DNA of 64,000 bases from Galeruca laticollis (lineage: Eukaryota > Arthropoda > Insecta > Coleoptera > Chrysomelidae), in NCBI GenBank assembly GCA_963921935.1, contig OY998175.1:225014517-225078516 (forward strand). Reading direction: 5' to 3'. The notes beneath the pieces were generated by a model. The model did not search any database and was not told the origin of the DNA. It saw nothing but the letters and a program-made list of their open reading frames with translations. Of this stretch, positions 22,919 to 33,969 are shown in pieces (the first letter of the stretch is position 1; every line of letters starts with the position of its first letter). The position numbers and the translations under genes were made by a program.

Positions 22919-23470
22919 GTGACAAAAGTGGGGGTTGTTCCCACGTTTAAGGTCTCAAGGTTATTTGCTTAGAGATATTCTAATAAACACTCACCTTTTA
23001 CGTTGTTATTGGTGCTTCCCCACACGGTATTGTGTGCGTTGGCATCACAACCAATTATAATTGGCAGCCGTCTGCTATCGCAGTGTCTCACTAGCTCTTG
23101 TACCTCTACTGGCGGTGTCATCGGCCCGTCTCCACCGAAGAAGGCAGAGGCAATGACGATGTCTCGGTCGATACCTCCAATGTTGAGGTGAACCATGATT
23201 GGAACAAGGTCCCGTAACACGTATTTTGAAACACAAGTATATTTTATGTTATTTCTTATGATTACACAGGCACGCGGAGATACTTGCCTTTGATCATAAA
23301 TCAATTTAGAATCCTTACATGCCAAACCTTTAATTTGGCCTTCTTTGTTGATCCATGGTTCTTGGATCAGTACAATATCCAGTTGTAGTCTAGCGAACAG
23401 CCTTGCAATCACGGTTGAAGCTCTCTTCGCGTGATGCAGGTTAATCTGAGCTACATTCGTGAACGTGATG
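22919..23470 (-). pseudogene. LINE AP endonuclease
   Basis: The minus-strand open frame has LDIVLIQEPWINKEGQIKGL (metal-binding Glu in QEPW), VSPRACVIIRNNI, IVIASAFFGGDG and LPIIIGCDANAHNTVWGSTN (the D.NAH..WGS motif). It ends with ECLLEYL and a TAA, followed by LETLNVGTTPTFVT. The C-terminal SDH motif region is missing because a deletion joins this part directly to the middle of the RT. The enzyme nicks host DNA at the insertion site. Confidence 0.8.
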
Positions 23471-23763
23471 GTGAATAATTATGGATGAGAGAGGCCGAGT
23501 TACTCAGCCTCTATTCATCCCCTCCTTTCTCTCTCCCTGACCCTCCTCGTCCACCATGGCAGTATCTCCCTCGGTAATCGAGCAGGTTCCTTGATCTCGA
23601 GTCAGACTCTCGACCCCAGGCTTCTCTGCCCAGCTTCCCGGGATGCAGAGGCAGTCTCCGCATTACCAGTCATCCCAGCAGAGCCGGAGGAGATCTCGGG
23701 CTGATCCAAGGTCAAGCTTTCCCCTTATTTCTCCTTTCCAGAGGCTCCGGATGTGGAGGGTAT

Positions 23764-24675
23764 CTACATGTCCTTTGGATCCTCCGCGGGATTCTTCATT
23801 TTTCCCAGCCCCGAGACAGGGATACGCCCAAAACGGAAGTTTAGCGCGTAACCTCCTGCCTTCAGAGCCTCCCCAGATTCGTGATCGATCCCAATCGTGA
23901 GGATAGTTCCCTGTCCCTCTTTTTTAGAGTTTAGAATCTTCCAAGCCTCAGTACTGAGGTTGGAGTTCTGAACCTCGGCAAGTTGGAGGATCTTCTCCAG
24001 TTTCATGTCTTGGCTTCTTGGGAAGAACACTATTATGGTGACCGACTTTGGGATGTCGTCTCCACTTCGAGCCACCAATTCGGGTCCTTCCCAAAAGTTT
24101 AATTTCGGCGCTTACCTCATAAGCCAGTCTGCCGATTCTTGTGACCCACAGTCCACCAGTATCATTCCACAACGGAAATGGGTACCTGAGAAGTGGATTC
24201 CCTTCTCTTTGCTCTGGCACAGCTCTTCCACCAGCGTGTCTTCCAGTGTGGAGAGCTTCTTCGCTCTCAGGATGACCCCAGGATAATCCTTGGGCATTAT
24301 TCCCACCCTAAAAGCTTTCTCTGCTTTGACAGCTGCTGCGTAACCAGTGGCTTGCCCGGTTACCGTTGCAGCTTTTTTTGATTTCTTGCTTTGAGGCCTA
24401 AGCGGAGGAGTAATACGCTCTGGGCCTTTTTTAAGCTTTGTTTTCCTTCAGGGGGGTTGGGCGCTGAGTTACCTGGCCTCTTCAGGGGATATTCCCTGAT
24501 TGAGGAGTCGCAGGTATTTCCGCACCACTGCTCCACTGAGGCCTTTTCTCAGTGGGTCGTCTATACCGCCCGGTCCTTCCGGTTTTGGGAGGTCGAACGG
24601 CATACGACCTTTGTGCCGTTTGGCCTTTTTTCCCTCTGTGAGGTGCCCGGATGAAGAGCTGGAGGTTTTCTCCAC
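23764..24675 (-). pseudogene. LINE ORF1 (gag-like, DUF4780-like)
   Basis: Minus-strand frames from ATG 24675: MEKTSSSSSGHLTEGKKAKR, then LSGAVVRKYLRLLNQGISP. After a shift: MPKDYPGVILRAKKLSTLE, IHFSGTHFRCGMILVDC and SADWLMR. A further shift gives TIIVFFPRSQDMKLEKIL and LTIGIDHESGEALKAGG. The last parts resemble the DUF4780-type nucleic-acid-binding region of insect LINE ORF1 proteins. At least two frameshifts break it. ORF1 proteins bind the element RNA. No zinc knuckle was seen in this ORF. Confidence 0.55.
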
Positions 24676-25890
24676 TACGTTTCCGGTGAAAGTGTTACTT
24701 TTTCGTTACATGAGTGATCCCACGAGAAGCTAGGGTCATTACGGTACACCGCTGCAGAGCCCCGCATGCAGAGGTAAGGGGTTCAATACAATGGAGTTCC
24801 CCCCGGTGCTCCAAGATCGAAACCAGTAAGGACTTTTCTTCTATATAGCCACGCATTCTTCGGCCCGGTCTCCCACCTTGAATTTAGGTTTTTAATGAGG
24901 TTGTCTCCTCTTGGTCCGGAGAGTAAAGCCAAGACCCCCCCCTTCCCACTGGCCCGTGAGACTTGACCACAGACAGCCAGGAGACATTGGTGTAACAGGT
25001 GATTTCGAGGTAAGCTCGAAATTTCACCCGGCATCGTAACCTTGTGTGCAATCCCTTAGCCACGATACTACAGCTGGGACATGTAAAGTTGGTCCGCGGC
25101 AGGGTATTCGAGGACTGCCAGTTGAGTTTTTAGACACAACGAGCCCCAGGTATTTCCCCGCAGACCTCCTCCTCATATAAAATCATCTCAGAGGCCCTTC
25201 TCCTATCCGCCACCTGGAGACGCGCCGGGTTGGTACTCCACCCCCTCCACATCAATAAATACCCCGACGAACAGCGACGAACTACGTACATAGCTACTGA
25301 TGTGGACCCGGTATCACAGTATAGTGATCAATAAAATACCAATAACAGCTACCAAAAAGGCTGATATACAGAACTCGTTGATACAAAATGATATTCCTTT
25401 TGAAAATAATTTCCTCAAAACCCAATTATTGAATTTAGTACAACGGTAAGTTGATATAAACATTTTTCGATATATTATGCTAATACTTAGATAACTTATT
25501 TTGTTTAAATATATGCATTTTTGAAGGGATAAACCACCAACAGTATATGAAGCTGACATATTATCTGAAAAATATTATCACAAAGTGCTTCGACTTCCCC
25601 CTTACCACTGTATGTTCAACCCAATTGAACATATTTGGGACATAGTTGAAAATTTTTATAGAGATCATGTGGGAACTGATGGCTCTTCAACAGAACAAGC
25701 AATATATGTATGGAAAAAGTCTTTAGAAAAAGTGAATCCTGATATTAGGTCAAACACAGTAGAAAACACTGAAAAAATTATACAAGATGGGTGGGATAGA
25801 GAAGTAGTATTTGATAGACAGGATGTGCCTCCACTTATTATTAATTTTGACAGTGACGATGAAGATAGTGATCATTTTGTAGTGGAATAG

Positions 25891-26045
25891 TGGAAATCTT
25901 GTGTTTTATTTTTTGTATATTTTTATCCAATTTGCTTTATTTCCACCTTTCCAAAATCACTAATAACTATTATTAAATTAATTAGGTACAATTATTTCAT
26001 AATACACAAATTAAAACAACGACCACGGCATCTCTACATAAATAA
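25891..26045 (+). repeat. Probable right end of the intron-bearing mariner element
   Basis: The 3' flank of the transposase ends in CCACGGCATCTCTACATAAA (about 26027-26046). Its complement, GTAGAGATGCC, also occurs at 18998 on the left side of the gene, and GGGAGAGATGCCG at 18779. I read these as terminal or subterminal repeats. Exact ends and target duplication are not settled. Confidence 0.4.
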
Positions 26046-29000
26046 TACTGATAAAATGAGAGATTTTTTTTATATCTTTTTACAAAATTTTATTTTGTGT
26101 ATCCATATTGTTCTATTCCATTCTATATTTATTATAATAAATATAATAGATATTGGACAAAAAACAATATTTAAAATTGCATGATGATGATTACAGCTTG
26201 TATTGATTTCTTTTAGCGTAAACCCTTGCAGTGCTCATGACGATGGTTCTATAGAGCATTGAATAAGGTATAAGGACCTACAGTTCGTCATTTAACCATC
26301 TTCTATGTAAAATAATTAAATGTTAATTCGAATATAGAATGATTGGTTACTGTTTCTTGTTTTTCATGAATAAATATTTATATTAAATTCATCAAGCCTT
26401 TCATATTTAAATAAATATTTTTCACTTACGCTTCACGAGGCACGGAACAATGAAAAAGAAGAACTGTCAATCTAACATCAGATTTACTTTTCTAGTTTTC
26501 GTTAAGTAAAGGAAAAAACTACAGCTTGGCAACATCACAATATTTTGTTTTGCAACGTTATCGTCTTCTTATCGTAAATAAACTATAGTATTAAGTATTT
26601 CGTGTTGTAGAATCGAAAATAAATGTCAGTTTTCAATTTTGACTTATAGTTTCCCTAAAAATTCCATTTTCAATAATATTTCTGGATATTTTTTTTTTCG
26701 AACAACTGAAAATATGTTTGGATTCCCTGTATCAAAAAACCCTCCTATACAGAATTTCATGACAATCAGAAACAAACATTTTTTTCGATTTTAAATCCAC
26801 ATGGTCTTGGGGATAGATATCTTTGGTATAAAAATTCCAACTTTGATGTTTAATAACTCAGTTTGTTATGTCGGTGGAAAATTGTCGTATTTTTTTTCCA
26901 ATAGTAATAACTCCCTTCTTTCGATTTCTATCAACTTCGGTCTTTCCAATTCATAAGCGTAGCTGCTACTAATTTTTTTGGGTGTATTTTAATAAAATGT
27001 TTATTTGAGTTTTTTCTCCAAATTTAATTCTCTACACGTTCATATAAGCTTTTTCCGCAACGCAGGAATTTAAATTAAAGCCCATGTTCCAGTTACAATG
27101 TAGAACATGTCCTGGACGCACGAACAGGGTAATCAGTACCGTACATTTTTAAAATGAGTGAATTGATTTTTGTTGTTCTACCTTGATTTTCTCTAAATTC
27201 ATCTTCGACTTTAGGTAAAGCTAGCTAAATAAGACATTATATAAACACTAATAACGGCGTGAATTTTATTTATGAACTCACATTTAAATAACATCCAGTT
27301 TACGTGACGTAAAGAGGAAGAAGATTAAGCATGTAAATGAAACCTCTCCTGGAAATTTACATTTAAATTTTCCAATGGGAAAATTGCTTGGACTCGAGTA
27401 AGCAGATACGGTGTAGCAATCTGGGTATCCGTTCACAAGATCAATGGTATGCATATGAGTTCGGGGCTTCGGGGAATTTAAATATCCCCTTTTTAGGAGA
27501 GAGAGTGTGGAAGTTTTCGATTATACGCGTTTTCGTTTTCTAATCGAAATGTCTCGCGGGAGATAAGAAAAAACGCAGTCTCACTAAATTGTGATATATA
27601 CCATATAAACCCCCGCGTTCAGTCGACGTCTTTCGAGGATACAAAACTTATTTCTATGTTCACGAGCAAACATTTTCCATACCTTATTATATTAGACAAG
27701 AATCATTTCTTTTGAAAAAATATACAGTGTGTGCTTATAATATGAAAACATAATGATTTAAACAAGAGAAATGTATTTATCAACCAAAATTTTAAAAAAT
27801 TGAAGGTGATGCTTCTACGGGGCCGTATTTTACAAAAATTAGCAGATCTCTGAATACAGATGACTTGTCGTCAGGAATCACAGATGTAACGTTCAGTTTC
27901 AGCATTGGCACATATATTATGTGTCCACAAAAGACAGCTCTCGCTTTGTTGTTGGTTTTCGAATCTGATGACTGATTTTGTTGTTGTAATGTTCTTTATT
28001 TTCTCTGTTATGTCATAATTCTTGGTTACATAAGTATCTCTCTACAGTTGTTTTCAAAATAAAAGTGAACAATCAGTTCGTTCAGATTTTCTATCAGTGA
28101 AAACTACAAAATTCTATCAGATTCCATCACTACGCAAGTTCCTACTCGGTTGCTGGAATAAGACTACTAACTGCGTCATGCTTATCAAGAGTGGAGCCTC
28201 ATCTGTATATTCATCTCCTTCTACACTGCAAACATCACTTAATTCATTATCACAATCTTCGTTGATAATAATACGTCTTCTAAGTTTCTCTTCAGCTTTT
28301 TTAGAAATTTAATCTCGTCATCTTTCACTTTCATGTCCTAATTTGCAGCTTTCATATCTTTTAATATATTCTTCAAAATAAAATAATTATTATTATTACA
28401 GTGGGCTTTATTTATCCTAGAATCAAAGTTTTTATTTTGGGTTTGGGTATTGGTCAAATTTGATAGCGTAGGTTAGGCGATTGTTTTATACCTGATGATG
28501 TTCCTGATTTTGAATAGAAGGCAGAAGACTTTATAGTGTCAGTCCTACATAAATAATTCGGATTGAACAGATGATACTGAAGATGTTCTTTATTCCGAAA
28601 CAATCGATGAAGAGGGTTGAAGATGTCACCTTACCTTTCTGTTGTTACTACAAGAAGTGAGGTTACATTACCAAAAGTTCGCTTTTCGCCGGAGAGCACA
28701 AAGCCGTGAGTTAGTTAGCAATATTTGAAAGCTGGTCCTGTATTATTTTTTAAGGCGCCACTTGATTAGTAGGACATTCAAGAAGCTCTTACTGACTAAT
28801 CAAGAAATCAATAGTGATTAAATTAGCTATTGTAACTTTTCAAATATGTTATTTATATTGTCTTGCCCTTACGTTTTATTGCCAATGGAACAGTTTAATC
28901 AAATTTAATGGTACCTTGAACAGATGGTGTAATAACCTGTCTCAATAAATATAAGGTAACCAACTCTAATTATGTTATCAATGATTGGTTAATTCAAATG

Positions 29001-30229
29001 TTCAACAGTTTCTTATGTTATCAACTATCTGAGATTATCATGTACAATGCAATAAATCTTTAGTAACATGTGAATGGTATACCAGTGACAGCCTTACAAA
29101 CTTTAATAATTAACAAGATCTCACCAAATAGATCAAAAGTGTTTCTTATGTAGTAAGATTAAGCTGAAATATAATTTCAAGGCGATATGCAATAATAAAG
29201 TCAATATTTCAACTTTATAAAGTTGAAATATTGTAATAATAAAATTGTGAATTGAAAGACGTATATATAAGAATGTGAAGTTACTTAATATTGAAATTTA
29301 AAAGTTAATGTGTCATTAAACGTTAAAACATGAAATTACAAAATGAATAAGTTGCTTAAAGTTCAGATGAAAACGAATAAAAGTTTAAATGTTACTTGCG
29401 GTTAGTGTCCAAACTATTGAACGTCAAATAGCTTAATTGACAAGCCACATCTGACTTGTGGAACAAGATTCAGCCATCCGGTTAAGAATCGTTGTCCATA
29501 ATGGAGTCATCCCGCAACTGTCACCAACAAACATGAGTCCAGCTTCGTCCCTTGAAGTGGAAACGCCATCACGAGCTCTTGTCGCTCTGTAACGCTAACG
29601 CCATCCGAGATACGACACGTCTCTACTACTATGAACGGAGTACTATAGTCTATCAGCTATTTCTACGAAAATATTGAAAATACAGGAAACATCCGGAATT
29701 TGAGGCTTCTTAAAATCTTGACATGATCATCCTATCATCGATTACCATCATCCATAAAAACTGTTTAAACCATATCCATTTGGCAAAAAAGTATTCGTTA
29801 AAAAATGTATGTAAAAACTATGCTGTACAGAAAACCCCTAAAAAGAAATTGGGGCTATATCGTGAAAATATATGTGCAAAACGAAAGCTTACCTTGTTAC
29901 CAAGGGCTTTCCACCACGATAGTCCCGGAAATAGATGGAATAAACCATGTGCCAGCGGCCATTTTCTATACTCACGACTTGTCATACTCGACACTCGACT
30001 TCACAACTCGACAAGTATCAGACAAGTGATTCTAATTTATGTTCCCGTTACTTTTTACATTTGCTATCAGTGTTACCACTGACAATCAAATAAAATCCCC
30101 ACATAAAATGATAAAATACTCATGAATTGGTTAAATCACATAAAAAATATTGATAGAAATATTACTCTAGACACCCATTTAATTAAAAGTGATATCTCAT
30201 CCATACCTCAAATGTGAGTAGTATTACAA
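26046..30229. other. Unassigned AT-rich stretch
   Basis: No coding region recognised. It holds a copy (about 26936-27005) of a 70-bp sequence also found at 19395-19465 (CGTAGCTGCTAC.AATTTTTTT), and a perfect 30-bp palindrome at 29203-29232. Open frames at 28097-28312 and 29723-30082 have no family signature and are probably chance. Confidence 0.5.
29203..29232. repeat. Perfect 30-bp palindrome
   Basis: AATATTTCAACTTTA followed immediately by its reverse complement, no loop. Confidence 0.95.
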
Positions 30230-30289
30230 CAATGAAAAACTCAAAGTCAAAATGTCACAAATTTATTTTATTATACTGAAGTGCTGATC

Positions 30290-30321
30290 TACTAGTTTCG
30301 GCCCTCAATGGCCATCTTAAG
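30290..30321 (-). ncRNA. Hammerhead-like motif, PLE-D left arm
   Basis: CTTAAGA (one change from CTGAAGA), T, helix II GGCC/GGCC, GAA, ACT/AGT, A. Confidence 0.35.
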
Positions 30322-30636
30322 GCTACAAAGAATGTTTGAGTAAGGAAGAAAACATTAAACAATCTGTATATCTTACCTAAATGATGATAATTATTAGTGG
30401 GGCAACAAACGTCCACACATAGCGCCAATGAAGGGAAGGATGTAATTTAGGTTACTGGAATGCGCAACAACTATAAACGCATGTTACCCCCGAATTTTTT
30501 TTATTTCGGGGGTAATATGCGTTTAAAGTTGTTGCGCTTTCCAGTAACCTAAATGACATCCTTCCCTTCATCGGCGCTATCATCATTTAGGTAAGATATA
30601 CAGATTTTTCTTCCTTACTCAATTATTCTTTGTAGC

Positions 30637-30668
30637 CTGAAGATGGCCATTGAGGGTCGAAACTAGTA
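30637..30668 (+). ncRNA. Hammerhead-like motif, PLE-D right arm
   Basis: CTGAAGA (30637-30643), an unpaired T, helix II GGCC/GGTC with one wobble and loop ATTGAG, GAA, the palindrome ACTAGT and A. Helix I is short (AGC/GCT). Confidence 0.45.
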
Positions 30669-31379
30669 GCTCAGCACTTCAGTATAATAAAATAAATTTG
30701 TGACATTTTGACTTTGAGTTTTTCATTGTTCATTGTTGACCCATTTAATTATTTAAATCCCATTATTCCAGGATATGCTTAAATAATTTTGAAACACATA
30801 GTTAATTCCCTTACGCAACCAACTATACAGAAGTATGTATAAAGTTGCATACTCAGTGGGTGACTTAACCGAATTATCGCACCGCCATGAGTTATAATAC
30901 AATACAAAAGCATTGTATTTTTATCATGCTACAAATAGACGGTGTTACAGATAATGTTGCAGTCTCAACATATGACTGGAGAGGGTCCGTAATCGGAGAC
31001 ATTATATTAGTTAATATATTTTCCTCTTCCATTTGAAGCGATTGTGATATAGTGAGAAAATCAGTATTTCGGAAAACTTCGCATCTTACTTAATAAATCC
31101 CTTACCCAATAAATCAGCAATATCGTGAGGCTTAAGCATTATGTCAGAACGATGAAATAAAACAATGATTTGCTTAAAACTAATAATCATTGATCTTATG
31201 TTCAATATAAACTAATGACACCAATTCTAACACAATAGTTTATCAAACGAGTGAAAGTATCAAAAATTTTATTTTTTATTTTTTCAGTGCATAAATATGG
31301 AATTCTAAGAATATTAACAAAAGTATTGAACAAGTTAACCTGGAAATTCATTCACTACACTCATTCCTAAACTATCTCC

Positions 31380-31944
31380 TAGGTAAATAAGTTTAATAAG
31401 AGAGAATGAATGATATCTACTTGGTTGATAAGAAGGTTACCTGAATATTGGTTTTTAATAATCCCCAGAGCTTCTAAAAGTTGCAATTTGAAGGATTTAG
31501 GTTCTACATATGAAATTTCAAAATTTGGGTTGAAGATGTGTTAGTTTTCTAATAAATGATTTGAATAGTTAGAATCAAATTTTTTGTTGTCATAGACGTT
31601 TGTGTTCTGAAATTCTAGTTTTAAAATTTCTTAAAGTTCTACGGATATAAATTTTATCACAGTTCTCGTTACCACATTTTAGTTTATAAACTCCTTATTT
31701 CTTAAATTTTGAAGATCAGTTTTAAAGCAAATATTCATGATTAAGTTTCTAAAAATGATTGAATTTTCAAGGATAGTGTTCCAAAGTATGTTAAGCTTTT
31801 ACATTGTTTATTTTTATCTGAAGAAAATACTTGTACTGGAGTATGTTTTATTATCCTTTTATTTATGATATTTTCAATTAAATTTGGATCATAATTATCA
31901 TAATCTGCTATTTATTTTATGAAATTCAGTTCTTTGTTGTAATT
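31380..31944 (-). pseudogene. Penelope-like element family E, GIY-YIG nuclease relic
   Basis: The minus strand reads SLTYFGTLSLKIQSFL (linker block), then YIRRTLRNFKTRISEHKRL (from 'YIGRTLRNFKTRISEHK') preceded by KLKCGNENCDKI. The end is FEISYVEPKSFKLQLLEALG and DIIHSLLLNLFT-stop at 31380. Order and motifs are those of a PLE C-terminus, but the sequence is clearly different from families A, B and C. It has several stops and shifts. PLE-B sequence adjoins its upstream end at about 31945. Confidence 0.65.
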
Positions 31945-32445
31945 ATTAGTAATTAACGGGACAATCGGTAACAATACCTTACAATAATAAAAACTTCTCT
32001 TATTTTTATTCAAAGATGATATTAACAGTATTTAATCAAGGTTGAATATATACAATTGAGAGTTTACAACAAACATTAGTTAAATATCCCTATTTTTTCT
32101 CATATTACAAAGCTTGAAATTGAAAAACTCACCAGCTACTTTAACATATTCATTTTTTTTAATAACAATTATAATGAAACATACATATAAGACGAGGACA
32201 GTGAACTTTTTGAAATCATCTAAGTCATTTTCAGAATGAAATTGTGGACATTTTTATGGTCTTCATATTTCCATTGCTCAATTCATTTTATATTTCAAAT
32301 AGGTAGAGAAATCTTTACTGCATGTATTGTTGGCGATATGAATTAATTTCTTTTCAAACGCAAAAACACCAAAATATTAAAACATTTTAGTACGGTTGTA
32401 GATGATATATTGAAACGGGAAGGTGGAGACATCACAAGTTTGAAA

Positions 32446-33187
32446 TTAAATTTTGTTTATTAGATTGCTATATACATTATCCAATTTATCTACATCTTCA
32501 CAAAAATTAAGTGAATTGTTAGTTTTCTTAATGTGAATCATTTCTTTGATACATCTTTTATGAAAATTGGTTTCAGTATCCAAAATCTGAAAACTGTTTA
32601 AAATTAAATTCATGGCCAGTATTAAAAGAATGACTAGACAGAGCTGTATTATTTTTTGAATTCCTTCCATCATTTTGGTGGTTACGTAATCTATTTTTCA
32701 AGTATTGTGAGGTTTGTCCTATATATGATTGGTTGCAGTTGTTACATTGAATTTTATAAACTGTATTAGGTGTTTCTGTTTTTGGAATAGCAGGTTTGCA
32801 TTTAGTGGATAATTGTTTAGTTTGATCTAGTGGTTTGTCGGCAATTTGTATATTGATAGGTTTGCAAATATTCCTAATTTTTCTGTTAACATTAGAGATG
32901 CTAGCAATGTATATGTTATTATTTTTATTATTATCGTTATCATCATTATTATTATTTCTATAGTCCACTTTTTGATTTGAATTTGTGTTATTAAGATTTG
33001 TTGTAATATTGTTATTTGGATTTGTTGTAATGTTGTTATGATTACTATTATGGTTGTAGTTATTTTGATTTGTGTTGTTATTCGTTGATTTGGAATTATG
33101 AAACCTATGTATTCTATTTTTAATAATAGGTTCAAAAAAATTTTTGGGTAACTATTTTTTATTAAAATGTTTTTAATTTTTTTAATA
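32446..33187 (-). pseudogene. PLE-B linker and GIY-YIG endonuclease (minus half)
   Basis: This continues the RT fragment beyond the PLE-A insertion. The linker is Asn-rich (NNNDDNDNNKNNN), followed by NVNRKIRNICKPINI and the GIY-YIG domain: NTVYKIQCNNCNQSYIGQTS, LKNRLRNHQND and SHSFNTGHEFNF. A frameshift near 32590 moves to the C-terminal frame ETNFHKRCIKEMIHIKK ending YSNLINKI-stop at 32446. A second shift lies near 33130. The Asn-rich linker is a real length feature of this copy: the plus half and copy 2 lack it because they are truncated. Confidence 0.8.
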
Positions 33188-33198
33188 TTATTTGGTCT
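33188..33198. repeat. Target duplication of PLE-A copy 2 (left)
   Basis: TTATTTGGTCT, repeated at 35128-35138 on the other side of the insertion; 13 bp if the adjoining TA is counted. Confidence 0.85.
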
Positions 33199-33318
33199 TA
33201 ATTAACTGTCTCGACCCTTACTTCGTGGAATATGCTCATATTAGTGTTTTTAAATGAAACTCAAGGTCTCTCGTTAATTCCACAATATAATAAAAGTTAT
33301 TGAAAATTCTAAAAAATT

Positions 33319-33352
33319 GACAATTGTTTCGATAAATCAATATCATCGTCAG
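33319..33352 (-). ncRNA. Hammerhead-like motif, PLE-A copy 2 minus half
   Basis: CTGACGA, T, helix II GATA-TTGATT-TATC, GAA, palindrome ACAATTGT and C. This matches the family consensus with no lesion. Confidence 0.5.
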
Positions 33353-33609
33353 AATGACAGAAGTTACATTTCATTTTATGCCTACCTGATGTTTAGTAGT
33401 TATTTTTGGCTATACCAAGAAGTAACCTAACTTGTGATTCGCTTAATATATGTTTATAGAAAAAAGAAGAAGATGTGATATTACAAATATTGAGCTTAGA
33501 TATTATTAGCCCTATGGTGATATCCTGGATATCATTTTTCCAATTAAGATCAGTATAACTGTGCAATGATATAGAAAACCAGGTAAACTATATCTGCTGA
33601 TCTTTACAA

Positions 33610-33928
33610 TTATCGCTTAAGAAGACAGTTTATTAGTGGAGAACTCCCTAGATTTAACTGTTCATTGACAACTTCATATTGTGGGTTTCGTAAATGTCTT
33701 CTAATTTCCAATTCTTCAAGGAAATCCAGTTCTTGTTTCTTTTCACAAATATGCAGCACTTCTAGTTCTGTGTTAGGTGTCAATGAATGATTGGTGTCAA
33801 GTAGATGTTTAGCGTAGTGGGATTTATCTGGTTGTTTTAATCTGTATGCTCGTAAGTGTTCACTGTATCGTATTTCAAAATTCCTAAGGGTCTGACCCAA
33901 ATAGACAGCATTACATTCTGGACATTTG

Positions 33929-33932
<4 letters not shown>
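33610..33932 (-). pseudogene. PLE-A GIY-YIG endonuclease (minus half)
   Basis: The minus strand reads YKLKCPECNAVYLGQTLRNF, then EIRYSEHLRAYRLKQPDK, HYAKHLLDTNHSL and FLEELEIRRHLRNPQYE, ending near 33610. The nuclease domain is intact from its YKLKC start, but the codons for the preceding Gly-Ile-Tyr are merged into the (TA)n tract, so the domain begins exactly at the inverted junction. No RT remains on this side. Confidence 0.85.

Positions 33933-33966
<34 letters not shown>
33933..33966. repeat. (TA)n at the inverted PLE-A junction
   Basis: About 34 bp of TA between the minus and plus halves. The PLE-A coding sequence naturally contains GGTATATATAAACTC at this point (seen intact near 34426), so the tract probably grew from the junction. 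Confidence 0.9.

Positions 33967-33969
<3 letters not shown>

Larger units (their letters stand above)
21208..25311 (-). mobile_element. RNase-H-bearing LINE (R1/LOA/I-like), internally deleted
   Basis: The insertion is bounded by a 10-bp target duplication TATCACAGTA (21198-21207 and 25312-25321). Removing it restores the mariner reading ASYHSIVINKIPITATKKAD without a gap. Order on the minus strand: GC-rich 5' leader (25311 to 24680), ORF1, AP endonuclease, remnants of RT, RNase H, CCHC region, and a short AT-rich 3' end. At 4.1 kb it is short for this group because most of the RT is missing. Base composition is clearly GC-richer than its surroundings. Confidence 0.85.
19990..25890 (+). pseudogene. 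Intron-containing Tc1/mariner-type transposase gene, split by a LINE
   Basis: Five exons can be joined: 19990-20103, 20256-20436, 20503-20826, 21011-21207 plus 25322-25445 (split only by the LINE), and 25527-25890. All four introns begin GT and end AG, and codon phase is kept across each. The product would be about 430 residues. It has an N-terminal helix-turn-helix part (exons 1-2), FVFLDETWIFKDGTVGRS (first Asp), ATIVMDNASYHS (second Asp), and LRLPPYHCMFNPIEHIW (Glu). The tail is acidic. Lesions are a frameshift near 20662, a TGA near 20776 and TAA codons near 21150 and 21162. The ATG at 19990 precedes MPKQLNRKC. The clade within Tc1/mariner is not resolved. Confidence 0.8.
30230..30728. 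mobile_element. Penelope-like element family D, inverted pair of 3' UTRs
   Basis: Two arms of 224-265 bp in inverted orientation around an ACCCCCGAA/TTCGGGGGT centre (30486-30512). They share CAATGAAAAACTCAAAGTCA (outer end), TACTAGTTTCGGCCCTCAAT, and the AAGGGAAGGATGT region. The left arm has 35 bp absent from the right. No coding sequence remains. It is assigned to PLEs by the inverted layout and the terminal hammerhead-like motif; a fold-back MITE is the alternative. Confidence 0.6.

Noticed and set aside
29723..30082. 119-codon plus-strand frame as a host gene
   Set aside because: No recognisable domain, no supporting structure and an overlapping second frame of similar length; likely chance.
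33856..33966. N-terminal 37 codons of the 299-codon plus-strand frame
   Set aside because: This part is antisense of the minus PLE-A half plus the (TA)n tract; real PLE-A homology starts at about 33967.
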